A stretch of DNA of 64,000 nucleotides from Streptomyces sp. NBC_00162 (GTDB lineage Bacteria > Actinomycetota > Actinomycetes > Streptomycetales > Streptomycetaceae). Under the pieces are notes generated by a model. That model made no database searches. It was not told where the DNA came from and worked only from the letters and a program-made list of their open reading frames with translations. Every line of letters begins with the position of its first letter. Position 1 is the first letter of the stretch. The stretch covers positions 1,922,001-1,986,000 of the forward strand of contig NZ_CP102509.1 of the NCBI RefSeq assembly GCF_024611995.1. The letters are read 5' to 3'. Shown here one piece after another: positions 34,687-42,106 of this stretch. The position numbers and the translations under genes were made by a program.

Positions 34687-35760
34687 ATGGATCTGCCGGT
34701 GATGCCGCCCGTGAAACCGATGCTCGCCAAGTCCGTGGCGAAGATCCCGCCCGGGATGCAGTACGAGGCCAAGTGGGACGGTTTCCGGGCCGTCGTGCAC
34801 CGCGACGGAGACGAGATCGAGATCGGCAGCCGGACGGGCAAGAGCCTGACCCGGTACTTTCCCGAACTGGTGGCGGCCCTCAAGGAGAACCTGCCCGACC
34901 GCTGCGTCGTCGACGGCGAGGTCGTGATCGTCAACGGCGGGCGTCTCGACTTCGACCGGCTGACCGAGCGCATCCACCCCGCCGCGTCGCGCGTGAAAAT
35001 GCTCGCCGAGACGACCCCCGCCAGCTTCGTCGCCTTCGACCTGCTCGCGCTCGGCGACGAGGCGCTCCTCGACACCCCGCTCACCGAGCGCCGCAGCGCC
35101 CTCGCCCGGTCCCTCTCCACCGCTCGGCCCCCCGTTCACCTCGCGCCCGCGACCACCGATCCCGCGCTCGCGCAGGAGTGGTTCGAGCGGTTCGAGGGCG
35201 CCGGGCTCGACGGGGTGATCGCCAAACCCCTCGACCTCCCCTACCGGCCCGATGCCCGCCTCATGTTCAAGATCAAGCACGAGCGTACGGCGGACGTCGT
35301 CCTCGCGGGTTTCCGTTTCCACAAGAGCGGTCCGATTGTCGGATCGCTGCTGCTCGGGCTGTACGACGGCCACGGCGCCCTCCAGCACGTCGGCGTGTGC
35401 GCGGCGTTCCCGATGAAACGCCGCGCCGAGCTGGTCGAGGAGCTCGAACCGCTGCGCATGCCGGACCCCGAGGGCCATCCGTGGGCCGCCTGGGCCGACG
35501 AGTCCGCCCACGAGAGCGCCCGGCTGCCCGGCGCGCAGAGCCGCTGGACGGGGAAGAAGGACCTGTCCTGGGTGCCGCTGCGCCCCGAGCGGGTCCTCGA
35601 GGTGAAGTACGACCACATGGAGGGCGACCGGTTCCGGCACACCGCCCAGTTCCGCCGCTGGCGGCCCGACCGGGCGCCGGAGAGCTGCACCTACACCCAG
35701 TTGGAGGAGGTCGTCGGATACGACCTCGCCGAGGTGCTCGGCCCTGCCCCGACCGGCTGA
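34687..35760 (+). CDS. ATP-dependent DNA ligase (LigC/LigD-type)
   Basis: 357 aa. The adenylated lysine is Lys29 in EAKWDGFRAVVHRDG (motif I); further motifs are VDGEVVIV, FVAFDLLAL, DGVIAKPLDLPY and MFKIKHERTADVV. The OB-fold follows from about residue 215 (LLLGLYDGHGALQHVGVCAAF ... RVLEVKYDHMEGDRFRHTAQFRRW). It seals nicks and breaks in NHEJ or base-excision repair. Paired divergently with the LigD polymerase gene, likely sharing control. Convergent with the flavoprotein gene at a 10-bp gap. Confidence 0.94.
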   Translation: MDLPVMPPVKPMLAKSVAKIPPGMQYEAKWDGFRAVVHRDGDEIEIGSRTGKSLTRYFPELVAALKENLPDRCVVDGEVVIVNGGRLDFDRLTERIHPAASRVKMLAETTPASFVAFDLLALGDEALLDTPLTERRSALARSLSTARPPVHLAPATTDPALAQEWFERFEGAGLDGVIAKPLDLPYRPDARLMFKIKHERTADVVLAGFRFHKSGPIVGSLLLGLYDGHGALQHVGVCAAFPMKRRAELVEELEPLRMPDPEGHPWAAWADESAHESARLPGAQSRWTGKKDLSWVPLRPERVLEVKYDHMEGDRFRHTAQFRRWRPDRAPESCTYTQLEEVVGYDLAEVLGPAPTG

Positions 35761-35770
35761 ACGCCCGGGC

Positions 35771-37153
35771 TCACCCTGCCGTCAGCTTCTCCCACTCCGC
35801 CCGGTCCGGTCCCACCGCGTTCGGCTCGTAGTCCGGCCGCGCGGCCAGCCAGCGCGCCACCCGGGCCCGGATCTCCGGATCCGCGTACGCCCGCTCCGGG
35901 GGATCCGCCAGGTGCCGGACCCTGGCCCGCGCCCGCATCACCTCCGGATCCTCCAGCGCGCAATCGAACAGTGCCGCCACCTCGCGGGCCGTCCCCGTAC
36001 GCCCGGCCCGGGTCGCGAACCGCTCCCCGATGGCGGCGTCGGCGACGACCTGGAAGTCGAACCACGGCTTCAGGGTGCGCACCGCCCAGGCATGGTGGTC
36101 GGCGGCGAACCGCTCCGATTCCGGGTCCTGATGCGCCGTACGGGCCACCCTGCGGGCAGCCCACAGAGCGAGCGAGGTGCCCTGCCCGAGGGTCGGGTTG
36201 GTGTGCGTGATCGCGTCCCCGACCGGCACCAGCCCGGTCACCACCGGCCCCCGCTCGTCGACCAGCGCGCTCCACCGGTTGTCCAGGCTCGCGGTGGCCA
36301 ACACCTCCGACAGCGGTTCGGCGCCCAGTGCCAGCCAGGCCGCGCCGGGCGGGAAGGAACGGGCCGCGCCCTCGAACACGGCGGGGTCGCGCAGCGCCGA
36401 GCGCGTGGTGTCCGTGGTGTGCACGAACAGCGTCACGGCGAAGACCCGGTTGTCGGCGGGGAAGACCGCGCACCCCGCGAAGGCGCCGCCCGTCACCGCC
36501 CAGGGGCGGCGCGGCCCCTCGTCCATCCCCTCGGGCAGCCGGTACCAGCGGCAGAAGTACGCGAGCCCCGTGCGGTGCCGCTCCACGACCGGCGGACGGC
36601 AGCCCGCCGCGGTGAGCCAGCGCTCGACGCCGCCGCGCCTGCCGCCCGCGTCGACGACGAGGTCCCCCGGGTAGCCACCGACCTCCGTGGTCACTCCCGT
36701 CACCCGGTCCCCGGGGGCCGTGAGCAGCCCGGTGACCGGTTCCCCGTACCGCGAGACGACACCCGGTTCGGCGCGCAGGGCGGTGGCCAGCGCGCTCTCC
36801 AGGACGATGCGACGGGCCTGGAGCATGACGAGGTCGTCGTCGCCGGGGCGCGCGGGCGGCCGTACGTCGAACCAGTCCAGCTCGTGCCGCTCGCGCGCTC
36901 CGAGCCTGAGCATCTCCGCATGGACGTCGGGCAGTTCCTCGCGCAGGACGTTGCGCGCGGCACCCAGCAGCGCGTGCGGCTGACTCGCCTGCGGCACGGC
37001 CGGGCGCCGCCAGCCGAAGAAGTCGCGGTCGAGCGCGGTTCCCGGGGCGCGCGTGTCGCGCTCGAACAGTTCCGCCGTGTGGCCCTGCCGTGCCGCGAGC
37101 AGGGCGGTGGCCAGCCCTCCGACACCTCCGCCGATGACGAGTAGATGTGCCAT
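35771..37153 (-). CDS. FAD-dependent oxidoreductase (p-hydroxybenzoate hydroxylase-like fold)
   Basis: 460 aa with the N-terminal dinucleotide site HLLVIGGGVGGLATALLAARQGH and the second FAD motif GDAITHTNPTLGQGTSLAL near residue 315. The substrate domain has PQASQPHALLGAARNVLREELPD, seen in an actinobacterial group related to geranylgeranyl reductases and ring hydroxylases. GGGGGGCGC precedes the ATG closely. A single gene; the substrate cannot be assigned. Confidence 0.85.
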   Translation of the reverse strand: MAHLLVIGGGVGGLATALLAARQGHTAELFERDTRAPGTALDRDFFGWRRPAVPQASQPHALLGAARNVLREELPDVHAEMLRLGARERHELDWFDVRPPARPGDDDLVMLQARRIVLESALATALRAEPGVVSRYGEPVTGLLTAPGDRVTGVTTEVGGYPGDLVVDAGGRRGGVERWLTAAGCRPPVVERHRTGLAYFCRWYRLPEGMDEGPRRPWAVTGGAFAGCAVFPADNRVFAVTLFVHTTDTTRSALRDPAVFEGAARSFPPGAAWLALGAEPLSEVLATASLDNRWSALVDERGPVVTGLVPVGDAITHTNPTLGQGTSLALWAARRVARTAHQDPESERFAADHHAWAVRTLKPWFDFQVVADAAIGERFATRAGRTGTAREVAALFDCALEDPEVMRARARVRHLADPPERAYADPEIRARVARWLAARPDYEPNAVGPDRAEWEKLTAG

Positions 37154-37257
37154 TGCGCCCCCCTGAGCCGATGAACCGTACGACGATCACACCGCCCAGA
37201 GCCTGCGCGATCGAGAGGCGGCCGAAACCCGCACGATTGTCCGAGACGGCGGTCGTA

Positions 37258-37290
37258 CGCAGGCCCGCTCGGCCCCGACTCCGGCCTGCG
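37258..37290 (-). terminator. terminator-like hairpin after the thioredoxin reductase-like gene
   Basis: CGCAGGCC / GGCCTGCG, 8-bp arms around an 17-bp loop that can form its own G/C pairs, starting 6 bp after the stop of the minus-strand gene. Confidence 0.55.
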
Positions 37291-37295
37291 CCCGC

Positions 37296-38264
37296 CTACC
37301 GCGCACCCGCCGCCGCGCGGTACGCCTCCACCGCACGCCGGGTCTCCGCCTCGATCAGCTCGGTGTTGATCGCGACGGCCGCGCGCACCCCCTGGGCGGC
37401 CGCGCCCGCGACCTGCTCCATCGGGGAGGTCACGTTGCCCGCCGCCCAGACACCCGGGTGCGCGGTGGCCCCGGTCACGGGGTCGGACTCGACGCAGGTG
37501 CCGATGACGTGGCCGTCCCGCTCCAGGGCGGCCGTCGGCAGGCCCAGCCCGGTCAGGACGCCGGAGCGGGCGGTGAACCGGGGCGCGACCACGAGCGCCC
37601 CGCACCGGGCCGCGCCCCCGCCGGCCAGGCTCACCCCGGTCAGCCGGTCCTCGTCGACGAGGAGCCCGGTCACCTCGCCCTCGACGACATCGACGCCCCG
37701 GGCGGCCAGCAGCTCCCGGTCCTCGGCGGTGAGCCGCCAGGTGTGGGCGAGCAGGGTGGTCCGCGCACTCCACTGCCGCCACAGCCCGGCCTGGAACACG
37801 GCGAGGGGGCCGTCGGCCAGCACCGCGACCGGCTCGTCCCGGACCTCCCAGCCGTGGCAGTACGGGCAGTGCAGCACGTCCCGCCCCCAGCGCGCCCGCA
37901 GCCCCGGCACGGCAGGGAGCTCGTCCACCAGGCCGGTGGTGACCAGCAGCCGCCCCGCCCGGACGGTCGATCCGTCGCCGCAGCGGACGAGGAAGCCCCC
38001 GTCGGGCAGCCGGTCCGCGGCGACGACCGTGCCCGGCCGGATCCGCCCGCCGTAGCCGGTGACCTCCGCCCGCCCCTTGGCCAGCAGGTCGGCCGGGCTC
38101 TGCCCGTCGTGGCCGAGGTACGCGTGCACGTGCGCGGCGGGGGCGTTGCGGGGGCTGCCGGAGTCGATCACCAGCACCGAGCGGCGGGCGCGGACCAGGG
38201 TCAGCGCCCCGGCGAGCCCGGCGGCTCCCCCGCCGACGACCACCACGTCGAACCGTTCCGTCAT
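37296..38264 (-). CDS. thioredoxin reductase-like FAD/NAD(P)-dependent oxidoreductase
   Basis: 322 aa. FAD site FDVVVVGGGAAGLAGALTLVRARRSVLVID; DVLHCPYCHGWEVRDEPVAV places a CxxC where thioredoxin reductases have the active disulfide, but the NADPH-domain glycine motif (VLADGPLAVFQAGLW) is atypical. The C-terminal FAD signature is HPGVWAAGNVTSPMEQVAGAAAQG. It matches the TrxB-like group found beside cupin regulators. The start could also be ATG 38291 or 38306, which lie in a tandem 15-bp duplication; ATG 38264 has AGGGA 9-13 nt upstream and the conserved MTERFDVVVVGGG. Divergent from the XRE-cupin regulator, the likely controller. Confidence 0.88.
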   Translation of the reverse strand: MTERFDVVVVGGGAAGLAGALTLVRARRSVLVIDSGSPRNAPAAHVHAYLGHDGQSPADLLAKGRAEVTGYGGRIRPGTVVAADRLPDGGFLVRCGDGSTVRAGRLLVTTGLVDELPAVPGLRARWGRDVLHCPYCHGWEVRDEPVAVLADGPLAVFQAGLWRQWSARTTLLAHTWRLTAEDRELLAARGVDVVEGEVTGLLVDEDRLTGVSLAGGGAARCGALVVAPRFTARSGVLTGLGLPTAALERDGHVIGTCVESDPVTGATAHPGVWAAGNVTSPMEQVAGAAAQGVRAAVAINTELIEAETRRAVEAYRAAAGAR

Positions 38265-38280
38265 CGCGTCTTCGTCCCTG

Positions 38281-38310
38281 TCGGTATCCATACGGTCGGT
38301 ATCCATACGG
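38281..38310. repeat. perfect tandem duplication of 15 bp
   Basis: TCGGTATCCATACGG occurs twice back to back. It adds two in-frame ATG codons (encoding MDTDR twice) upstream of the chosen start of the thioredoxin reductase-like gene, so it may alter its start or leader. Confidence 0.9.
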
Positions 38311-38335
38311 TGAGAATCTTCCCGCCGGCCCGAAC

Positions 38336-38366
38336 TTGACAAATGTTGTTGCCGAAGCGGCAAATA
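38336..38366 (+). promoter_or_regulatory. promoter of XRE-cupin/NUDIX operon with operator
   Basis: A consensus -35 TTGACA (38336-38341) and CAAATA (38361-38366) are 19 bp apart. TTGCCG-AAG-CGGCAA (38349-38363) is a perfect inverted repeat overlapping the -10. The transcript would begin at or near the ATG at 38373, so it may be leaderless. The neighbouring XRE-cupin protein is the natural candidate to bind. Confidence 0.6.
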
Positions 38367-38372
38367 GGAGCC

Positions 38373-38990
38373 ATGGCCACCGAGAAGCAGGACGAGGAAC
38401 TCGCCGGCGTGCTGACCGCCGTCGGCCCGCGGCTGCGCGCCCTGCGCCAGGAGCGCGGCACTACGCTGGCCCAGCTCAGCGAGGCCACCGGAATCTCGCT
38501 CTCCACCCTGTCCCGGCTCGAATCCGGACAGCGCAGGCCCACGCTGGAGCTGCTGCTCCCGCTGGCCAAGGCGCACCGGGTGGCGCTCGACGAGCTGGTC
38601 GGCGCGCCGGAGACCGGGGATCCGCGGATCCGCCCGCGCCCCATCGTCCGAGGCGGCAGCACCATCGTGCCGCTGACGCGCCACTTCGGCGGGGTGCACG
38701 CCTTCAAGCAGATCTTCCCGGCCGTCGAAGGCATCCAGCCCCTGCCGGAACTGCGCGTCCACGAGGGTTACGAGTGGCTGTACGTGCTGTCCGGGCGCAT
38801 CCGGCTGCTGCTGGGCGAGCACGACCTCGTCCTCGGCGCCGGGGAGGTCGCCGAGTTCGACACGCGCACTCCGCACGCCTTCTTCAACGCGGGTCCGCAG
38901 GCGGCGGAGTGCCTCAGCCTCTTCGGACCGCAGGGCGAGCGGATCCACGTCCGCGCCCGGCCCACCACCTCACCGGAAGGACGTCCATGA
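38373..38990 (+). CDS. XRE-family regulator with C-terminal cupin domain
   Basis: 205 aa. HTH at about residues 18-75 (RLRALRQERGTTLAQLSEATGISLSTLSRLESGQRRPTLELL) and a cupin_2 domain at about 120-195 (HEGYEWLYVLSGRIRLLLGEHDLVLGAGEVAEFDTRTPHAFFNAG). The His/Glu metal pattern of small-molecule-sensing cupins is partly kept. The ATG at 38373 has AGGAG only 2 nt away, consistent with leaderless translation from the promoter just upstream. Its stop overlaps the NUDIX start (ATGA). Probable regulator of the divergent flavoprotein. Confidence 0.92.
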   Translation: MATEKQDEELAGVLTAVGPRLRALRQERGTTLAQLSEATGISLSTLSRLESGQRRPTLELLLPLAKAHRVALDELVGAPETGDPRIRPRPIVRGGSTIVPLTRHFGGVHAFKQIFPAVEGIQPLPELRVHEGYEWLYVLSGRIRLLLGEHDLVLGAGEVAEFDTRTPHAFFNAGPQAAECLSLFGPQGERIHVRARPTTSPEGRP

Positions 38991-39475
38991 GCACCACCGA
39001 CGAGCGCCCCGAACGCCCCGAGCGGGCCGTCCCGCAGCCCAACGCCGTAGTCGGCGTCGGCCTGGTCGTGGTCGGCCCTGACGGCCGGGTCCTGCTCGGC
39101 CAGGCGCACGACGGCCGCTGGGAGCTGCCCGGCGGCAAGGTCGACCCCGGGGAGGGCTTCGAACAGGCCGCCGCCCGGGAACTCGCCGAGGAAACGGATC
39201 TGCGGGCGGACCCCGAGGAGATCCGCGTGCTCGCCGTGCAGATAGACGCGAAGTCGGGCCTGACCCGGCTGACGGCGGCCGCCGTGACCAGCACGGCCCA
39301 CGGGGTCCCCGCCGTCACCGAGCCGCACAAGATCACGCGCTGGCAGTGGTTCGCCCCGGCCGACATCCCCGAGGCCCTCTACGCCCCGTCCGCGGCGGTA
39401 CTGCGCACCTGGCGCCCGGACCTCACGACACTGCCGCACGTGCCCTCGTACGACTACCGTTGCTATGCGAGTTGA
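38987..39475 (+). CDS. NUDIX hydrolase
   Basis: 162 aa. The NUDIX box is present, GGKVDPGEGFEQAAARELAEETDL, with the REUxEE glutamates intact and Asp in place of the usual last Gly. MutT-like order: VVGVGLVVVGPDGRVLLGQ, box, then WQWFAPADIPEALYAPS. Likely a nucleotide or nucleotide-sugar pyrophosphatase. Coupled by ATGA to the regulator gene. Its last 13 bp overlap, in convergent fashion, the 3' end of the TnpB-related gene. Confidence 0.93.
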   Translation: MSTTDERPERPERAVPQPNAVVGVGLVVVGPDGRVLLGQAHDGRWELPGGKVDPGEGFEQAAARELAEETDLRADPEEIRVLAVQIDAKSGLTRLTAAAVTSTAHGVPAVTEPHKITRWQWFAPADIPEALYAPSAAVLRTWRPDLTTLPHVPSYDYRCYAS

Positions 39476-41169
39476 CCGGTGTTGGCCGAATCGCCATGAA
39501 CCGGGCCAGACGCGGGACGTCTGGCACCGGGTGTCTCCCGAACGGTCTTGGAGACAGGGAACAGCGCAAGCTGATCGCTTCGGTCCCGGCAGGTCCTGTC
39601 ACCCTGGTGGGGTGTGCCTGTGGTCCTTGGCGGGCTTGTGGTCCCGCGTGCCCTGGGGCGGGGGACGGTCTGGCCGGTAGCTCTCCGCATCACGATCCTC
39701 TGGTCGTGTGCGGTCACACCTGGCCGACGCCGTATCCCGTAGCCGAGGGCCCGCCTGCCGATCGCCACCGAGGCGGCATGGTGCCCGGTGACGGTGGTCT
39801 TGGATTGTTGCTGGAGTGGGGCCTGCCAGTGCTGCCCGCCCCAGCGTGAGGTGTAGGCAGGATCGACCGCGACAACGACGAGCCCGGCATGATGGGCCAT
39901 CCCGCGCAGGCGTTCCCGGAAGCGCGCGGTGGGCATGCCTGCGACGGTGCGGCGAAACGTCTTGCCGCGTTTGCCACGTCCCATGGTTTCCCGGCCGATG
40001 GCGCGGGCGTCGTCGAAACCGAGGTTCTCGATGGCGAGACCGGCGCATCCGTGTGTCTTGGCGAGGTCGGTCAGTTCGGTGATCGCGGCACGCAGGCGAC
40101 CGTCGCGCTGAGATGCGGGTCCGGTCAGGCTGGTGAACACCGTGAACGGTTCACCGACCGGATTGCCGTGTGGGTCCACGACGCAGGCGGCGAGGTGGCC
40201 GACGTTGAGGTCCACGGCGAGCAGCCGGGCGCCGCCGGCGGTGAGCTCGTCCGGGGTGGGCCGCACTGTCTTCGGGGTGGACCAGGAGGCGTCGAGGTAC
40301 CAGCGGCCGCGCACGGGGTCGTGGGTGATGTCGTAGCGGACGGCCTGGTTGGCGGTGACCCGGTCCACCCACTCCTCCCCGCGATGGTTGAACATGACCG
40401 TGCAGGCGAGCCGGTAGCGGCCGCGCGGTGCGTTCGCGAGGTGCCTGAGCGGTTCCGGCAGGACGATCGTGACCGTGCCGTCGGCCGGGTCCACGCTGAT
40501 CGTGTAGTTGCCGTACGGCGCCCCCGACTCGCCGTCCGCGGTCAGGAACAGACGGGCCGCATCCCACCGCTCCCGCCACTCGCGTTCGCCAAGCCCGGCG
40601 TCAGCGAGGCTGTGCCGGTTCTTCACCAGCCGACGGCCACCGACAACAATCGCCGGATGCCCGGCCTGGATGCGCGCCTCTACCTCGGCCAATCGGGCCG
40701 TGAGTAACCGTAACCGGTACTGCTTCTGCGCGCGCTCGGCCTGGACCGAGTATCCACGGACACCGCCCACGCGTTGCCCGCACGGCACCGCCACCCGCTT
40801 ACCGATCTTCGCGATGGCCCGGTGTAGGGACGCCCGCTCATCGAACAGGCATCGCAGGCTGAGCTGGAACTGGTCCTCGCTGGCCCGGGTGATCGCACCC
40901 GCCCACCGAGACGACGACACCTTCGTCAGCGCCCGCTTACGCTCCGCCCGCCGATTGTCCTTGACCGCCACCCTGCCAATACGGACACGCTCCGCCAGAT
41001 CGACACGGGCGTGATGACCGAGGTGCTCACCCAGGAGCGTCAGGACCTTCTCATCCGCCGAATACAGGCGCAGCCGGTCACGGATACGCGCACCAGTAGG
41101 GGCCGCGATCGTGAACGGAGGAGCCAACGCCCGCAGTTCAGGGCGCCCCCTCCGTGCCCCGCGTCTCAC
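39463..41169 (-). CDS. TnpB-related protein, RuvC core with altered third motif
   Basis: 568 aa from the GTG at 41169 (GAGG 6 nt upstream; the frame stays open to ATG 41292). It belongs to the large actinobacterial TnpB-related group (IS200/IS605 accessory type). RuvC-I Asp320 (LLAVDLNVGHLAAC), RuvC-II Glu381 (LAIENLGFDDAR) and VDPAYTSRWG (Asp436) are visible. In the RuvC-III place, where active TnpB has a D-x-N-A-A motif, it reads GHHAASVAIGRR (Gly462-His-His), and no zinc-ribbon cysteines occur between. No tnpA or serine recombinase is near. Active TnpB is an RNA-guided nuclease; activity here is uncertain. Confidence 0.82.
   Translation of the reverse strand: MRRGARRGRPELRALAPPFTIAAPTGARIRDRLRLYSADEKVLTLLGEHLGHHARVDLAERVRIGRVAVKDNRRAERKRALTKVSSSRWAGAITRASEDQFQLSLRCLFDERASLHRAIAKIGKRVAVPCGQRVGGVRGYSVQAERAQKQYRLRLLTARLAEVEARIQAGHPAIVVGGRRLVKNRHSLADAGLGEREWRERWDAARLFLTADGESGAPYGNYTISVDPADGTVTIVLPEPLRHLANAPRGRYRLACTVMFNHRGEEWVDRVTANQAVRYDITHDPVRGRWYLDASWSTPKTVRPTPDELTAGGARLLAVDLNVGHLAACVVDPHGNPVGEPFTVFTSLTGPASQRDGRLRAAITELTDLAKTHGCAGLAIENLGFDDARAIGRETMGRGKRGKTFRRTVAGMPTARFRERLRGMAHHAGLVVVAVDPAYTSRWGGQHWQAPLQQQSKTTVTGHHAASVAIGRRALGYGIRRRPGVTAHDQRIVMRRATGQTVPRPRARGTTSPPRTTGTPHQGDRTCRDRSDQLALFPVSKTVRETPGARRPASGPVHGDSANTGQLA
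39480..39488 (+). mobile_element. candidate terminal inverted repeat, right end of TnpB-related element
   Basis: TGTTGGCCG, matched by its inverted copy at 41283-41291. Together they bracket about 1.8 kb holding the TnpB-related gene. The pair is short, so chance is possible; IS605/IS607 elements usually lack such repeats. Confidence 0.35.
39501..39555 (-). other. two hairpins inside the 3' end of the TnpB-related gene
   Basis: On either strand: stem 39501-39512 with 39518-39530 (12 bp, one bulge, loop of 5) and stem 39533-39538 with 39550-39555 (6 bp). Active TnpB systems make their guide RNA from the 3' end of tnpB and the element's right end, so this is where a guide scaffold would lie. 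Expression is not shown by sequence. Confidence 0.4.
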
Positions 41170-41282
41170 AAGCCGCCTCGCTCCACCCGCCACAGACGGG
41201 ACATTCCGACCCCCACAGGCAACCAGTCCAGCAAACCTCCGCGCCCTGTCACGCCGTACCTTCACCCAAACGAGGTATCCGA

Positions 41283-41291
41283 CGGCCAACA
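41283..41291 (-). mobile_element. candidate terminal inverted repeat, left end of TnpB-related element
   Basis: CGGCCAACA on the plus strand, the reverse complement of TGTTGGCCG at 39480-39488. It lies about 90 bp from the stop of the GPP34 gene; between them nothing else was recognised. Confidence 0.35.
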
Positions 41292-41379
41292 ATGGCCTAC
41301 AGCCAATCCAACAGCCGTCAACCCGCCCGGAACCGGGACGGCGGCACCGGCCCCCGGCGCGCCAGAGACCCCGACCACC

Positions 41380-42039
41380 TCAGCTCACCGCGGCGACCGT
41401 CACCACCGTGACCGCCGCCATCGCCGCCTGCATATCGCGGATGGCGGCGCGCACGCTCTCGGCCGCCCACTGGCCGGCGGCTATCTCCGCCATCCGCGGG
41501 TTGACTTGCCCGCGAGGCAGGTCGGGGAAGGCGAGCCGGTGCAGCTTGGCCGCGTGCAGCAGGGCGACGAGACCCGCCGTGCGCTCGTCCGGTTCAGCGC
41601 CCGTCAGTACGGCGGCGGCGAGCCGCTCCCGCAGCGCCCGCTCGGCCGCACCGTCAGCCTCGGGGTAGCGGCGCCGCGGGAACACCCCGAGCACCTTGCT
41701 CTCCTCGACCACGACAATGCCGCGCGCACGCAGCCGCTCCACGGCGGCGCCGACCGCCTTGGCCTGGTCCTTCGTCAGCCAGTCCGTCACCCGGCGCTTG
41801 CTGCGTCCGCGCAGCCACGTCCCGATCAACCGGAGCCGGCCGTCGAGCAGTTCCTCCCCGGTGGGCGTGTCGTCCGCCAGTTCCAGGTACTTGCCCTTCA
41901 CCGACACCCGCTCCGCCAGGACGAGTTCGAGCAGGATCCCGCCCGCCACGGCCCAGCCCACCGCCTGCCGCTGCCTCGTCGCCCCGGACTCGTCGTCCAG
42001 GGAGAGCAGCATGATCTCCTCCGCCAGCGTGATGCCCAT
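41380..42039 (-). CDS. GPP34 (Golgi phosphoprotein 3-like) family protein
   Basis: 219 aa from ATG 42039 (GGGGG 8 nt upstream). The family N-terminus MGITLAEEIMLLSLDDESG is followed by AGGILLELVLAERVSV, LLDGRLRLIGTWL, RLRARGIVVVEESKVLGVFPRRRYPE and a helical C-terminus. In eukaryotes GPP34 binds PI4P; bacterial members are common in actinobacteria and unassigned, perhaps membrane-associated. The gene is co-directional with, and upstream of, the TnpB-related gene, and downstream of the efflux pump gene by 67 bp. Confidence 0.9.
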   Translation of the reverse strand: MGITLAEEIMLLSLDDESGATRQRQAVGWAVAGGILLELVLAERVSVKGKYLELADDTPTGEELLDGRLRLIGTWLRGRSKRRVTDWLTKDQAKAVGAAVERLRARGIVVVEESKVLGVFPRRRYPEADGAAERALRERLAAAVLTGAEPDERTAGLVALLHAAKLHRLAFPDLPRGQVNPRMAEIAAGQWAAESVRAAIRDMQAAMAAVTVVTVAAVS

Positions 42040-42106
42040 GAGCGATACCCCCGTTGCTCGCACTTCTCGAAGGGAATGACGCCCGACGGCCACCGGAAGT
42101 TCCCCG

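Noticed and set aside
42040..42106. A gene or regulatory element between GPP34 and the efflux pump
   Set aside because: The 67 bp hold no open frame or clear inverted repeat; the genes are most likely co-transcribed.
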